Shown here piece by piece: positions 13,103 to 14,207 of a DNA stretch of 14,207 nt (position 1 is its first letter; each line of letters starts with the position of its first letter). The DNA lies in the NCBI GenBank assembly GCA_026982835.1, contig JALSGI010000575.1:1-14207 (forward strand). The letters are read 5' to 3'. This DNA is from Planctomycetota bacterium. Its GTDB lineage: Bacteria > Planctomycetota > Planctomycetia > Pirellulales > S012-138. The position numbers and the translations under genes were made by a program. The notes under the pieces are model-generated. The model did not search any database, was not told where the DNA came from, and worked only from the letters and a program-made list of their open reading frames with translations.

Positions 13103-13123
13103 CTGCCAGCCGAAAGCTGGCGG
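13103..13123. repeat. Degenerate 8-5-8 hairpin
   Basis: CTGCCAGC, loop CGAAA, GCTGGCGG. It is almost the arm of no. 12, which ends 11 bases upstream, but with one T:G pair and a five-base loop. It may be a decaying or newly formed copy. Confidence 0.6.
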
Positions 13124-13156
13124 CTTGTGGTCGGTCCGCTTGGTTTAGTTTTTCTC

Positions 13157-13840
13157 TTAGGGCTCTTCTTCCTCCCAAAGCAGCACGTACCAGTGTCCCG
13201 GACCGTGCACGCCGGTGGTGAGCTGAAGCTGGATGTCGCCGGTTTTGCTCGGTCCGGTAACCAGGGCCGCGTGGGCGGGGAGTTTTTCCGGCTCGCTCCA
13301 GTGGTCGAACAGGTCGAACAGGTCGGCCACCACTTGCCGGGCCTGGACCACGGCCACGGCTACCGGCGGCAGCAGGCTTGCGGTGCGGAACTGCTGCTGC
13401 GAGGCCGGCAGCACCACGGTGCCGCTTTCGGCCACGGCCAGCTCCACGCCCGTTATGCCCGCCCCGGCGGAAAAGAGCACCTCCTTGCGCTGCGGAGGCT
13501 CCAAGGCTTGCAGCCGCGCAGGCGACCACACTTCCAGTCCCTTGGCTGCCAGGGCTTGCTCCAGGCCCAGGCGCTTCAGCACCCCGTGCTCCCAACAAAG
13601 GACGCTTTGCACCTGGTGATCCTTCAGCCAGCGAAGCACCTGTTGCACGGCTTGCTCGGGCCTGTGGCAACGAGCCGCCGCACCGCCGAGTTGTTCCACT
13701 TCGCTCAAGAAGCGCTCGACGGCTTCTTGCCGGGAAAGCGTCAACCGCTGAGGCGTTTGCGGCTGCGGCGTTTGCACCCGATAGCGCTTGCCCTGGCCCA
13801 CGGCCCGGGCCACCTGCTGCAGGAAGGCTTGCTTGTCCAT
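13157..13840 (-). CDS. lutC: LutC, lactate utilisation protein (LUD domain)
   Basis: LutC belongs to the LutABC iron-sulfur complex that lets many bacteria oxidise L-lactate to pyruvate. Its own chemical role is not settled. The 227 residues match family length. Signature segments are AGITGVELAVAESGTVVL (127-144) and LVTGPSKTGDIQLQLTTG then VHGPGHWYVLL (193-221). Residues 1-60 form the usual helical start. ATG 13840 is chosen because homology begins there. The frame is open to 14179, but that stretch includes the hairpin repeat and gives no family match. No Shine-Dalgarno site is visible. LutA and LutB are not in the window, and the bases upstream are repeat DNA, so lutC stands apart from any lutAB on this side. 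LarC follows on the same strand 413 bases later. Confidence 0.93.
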   Translation of the reverse strand: MDKQAFLQQVARAVGQGKRYRVQTPQPQTPQRLTLSRQEAVERFLSEVEQLGGAAARCHRPEQAVQQVLRWLKDHQVQSVLCWEHGVLKRLGLEQALAAKGLEVWSPARLQALEPPQRKEVLFSAGAGITGVELAVAESGTVVLPASQQQFRTASLLPPVAVAVVQARQVVADLFDLFDHWSEPEKLPAHAALVTGPSKTGDIQLQLTTGVHGPGHWYVLLWEEEEP

Positions 13841-13963
13841 GTGGGAACGTGGGTTCAGGAATCTCGTGGCGTTTCTTCCGCCGGCTGCGCGCCGCAGCCT
13901 GCTAGGCCCGGTGCCGTTTCTTGCCCGGCCCGGCCGCTCCGGCGAGCATGCGGTTTTTTGAAA

Positions 13964-14007
13964 CGGCAGCTCCGGCGAGCCCCGGGCTTTAGCCCGGGGA
14001 GAGCCAA
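13964..14007 (+). repeat. 44-base direct repeat flanking lutC, copy 2
   Basis: Pairs with 13001-13044. The last 34 bases (13974-14007) are identical to 13011-13044. The flanks on both sides differ. Confidence 0.92.
13980..13999 (+). repeat. 8-4-8 hairpin no. 13, AG subtype
   Basis: Arm CCCCGGGC, loop TTTA, perfect complement, identical with its flanks to no. 11. Confidence 0.92.
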
Positions 14008-14135
14008 GTAAAAACGTCTCTCCTCCGCCGGCTTTGTACGTGTTTAGCGTGCTATCAATGATTATTGTGTTTGTGCTGGAGGCGTTCCCTTGTGAGAAAA
14101 CGCCCAACAAAACCAACACTCTTTTCCGCTGCTTC

Positions 14136-14155
14136 GGCTCGGCGGGAGCCTCGCC
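14136..14155. repeat. Imperfect 20-base hairpin
   Basis: GGCTCGGC, loop GGGA, GCCTCGCC. Three pairs form on each side of a two-base TC/TC mismatch. It has the same overall length as the 8-4-8 class but different end bases, so it may be a separate family. Confidence 0.4.
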
Positions 14156-14207
14156 CTTGTATCTTGAAATTCGCCCCATTCCAGGACAAAACCATGCCAG
14201 AAGTAGG

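Larger units (their letters stand above)
12744..13156. other. Non-coding hairpin island 3, between lutC and larC
   Basis: This 413-base gap has no coding frame I can support. It holds four perfect 8-4-8 hairpins, one degenerate hairpin at 13103-13123, and a degenerate linker (12967-13016). It also has the words CGGCGAGCATGCGGTT (shared with the 13940 region) and GCGCTTGTTCTTG (shared with 973-985). An AT-rich pocket at 12931-12949, unusual for this GC-rich sequence, contains TATAAT at 12932-12937. I could not pair it with a -35 box for larC. Confidence 0.8.
13841..14207. other. Repeat patch and AT-rich gap at the right edge
   Basis: No gene is supported in these 367 bases. They hold the second copy of the 44-base repeat, a fragment CGGCGAGCATGCGGTT at 13940-13955 with a run of T but no large palindrome, and an AT-rich stretch at about 14037-14125. 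An imperfect 20-base hairpin lies at 14136-14155. An ATG at 14194 on the plus strand could open a gene beyond the edge, but only four codons are visible, so I do not call it. Confidence 0.7.

Noticed and set aside
14194..14207. Start of a plus-strand gene at the right edge
   Set aside because: Only four codons are visible and the upstream AGGA is weak, so it cannot be supported.

Overview
The window is GC-rich DNA that looks like a planctomycete chromosome, most likely order Pirellulales. This is inferred from the mix of gene types, the weak or absent Shine-Dalgarno sites at many starts, and the intergenic hairpin repeats. No rRNA or other marker gene is present, so the placement is tentative. 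It holds nine protein genes. Eight are complete and one runs off the left edge. No tRNA, rRNA, transposase, integrase or regular CRISPR array was seen.

Layout. (1) 648-1, minus: start of an FtsQ-like single-pass membrane protein. (2) 649-1380: a 0.7 kb non-coding island packed with hairpin repeats. (3) 1381-2628 and 2809-4077, plus: fused CbiE-CbiT cobalamin methyltransferase/decarboxylase (CobL), then glucose-1-phosphate adenylyltransferase (GlgC). (4) 4078-4405: second hairpin island, partly an inverted copy of the first. (5) 9995-4406, minus: a secreted DUF3386-like protein, then an RND-efflux periplasmic adaptor and its inner-membrane pump, probably one transcription unit. (6) 10232-11521, plus: membrane-tethered PP2C-type phosphatase, divergent from the efflux unit. 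(7) 12743-11565 and 13840-13157, minus: LarC, the nickel-insertion enzyme for lactate racemase-type cofactors, and LutC of lactate utilisation. They are separated by a third hairpin island (12744-13156). (8) 13841-14207: a further repeat patch and the beginning of whatever lies to the right.

How the genes fit together. The adaptor and pump form the inner part of a tripartite efflux system with no outer-membrane channel encoded here. LarC and LutC both point to lactate (or other 2-hydroxyacid) metabolism. CobL and GlgC are ordinary housekeeping enzymes with no obvious link to each other.

The most striking content is the repeat system. Thirteen hairpins have exactly the same architecture: an 8-base arm starting CC and ending C, a 4-base loop ending in A, and a perfect complementary arm, preceded by (G/A)AG. 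They use nine different arm sequences, and all lie between genes. A second, smaller hairpin class (6-4-6, mostly GNAA loop) and two other short sequence families are interleaved with them. The covariation of the arms with zero mismatches means the structure, not the sequence, is being maintained or re-made.
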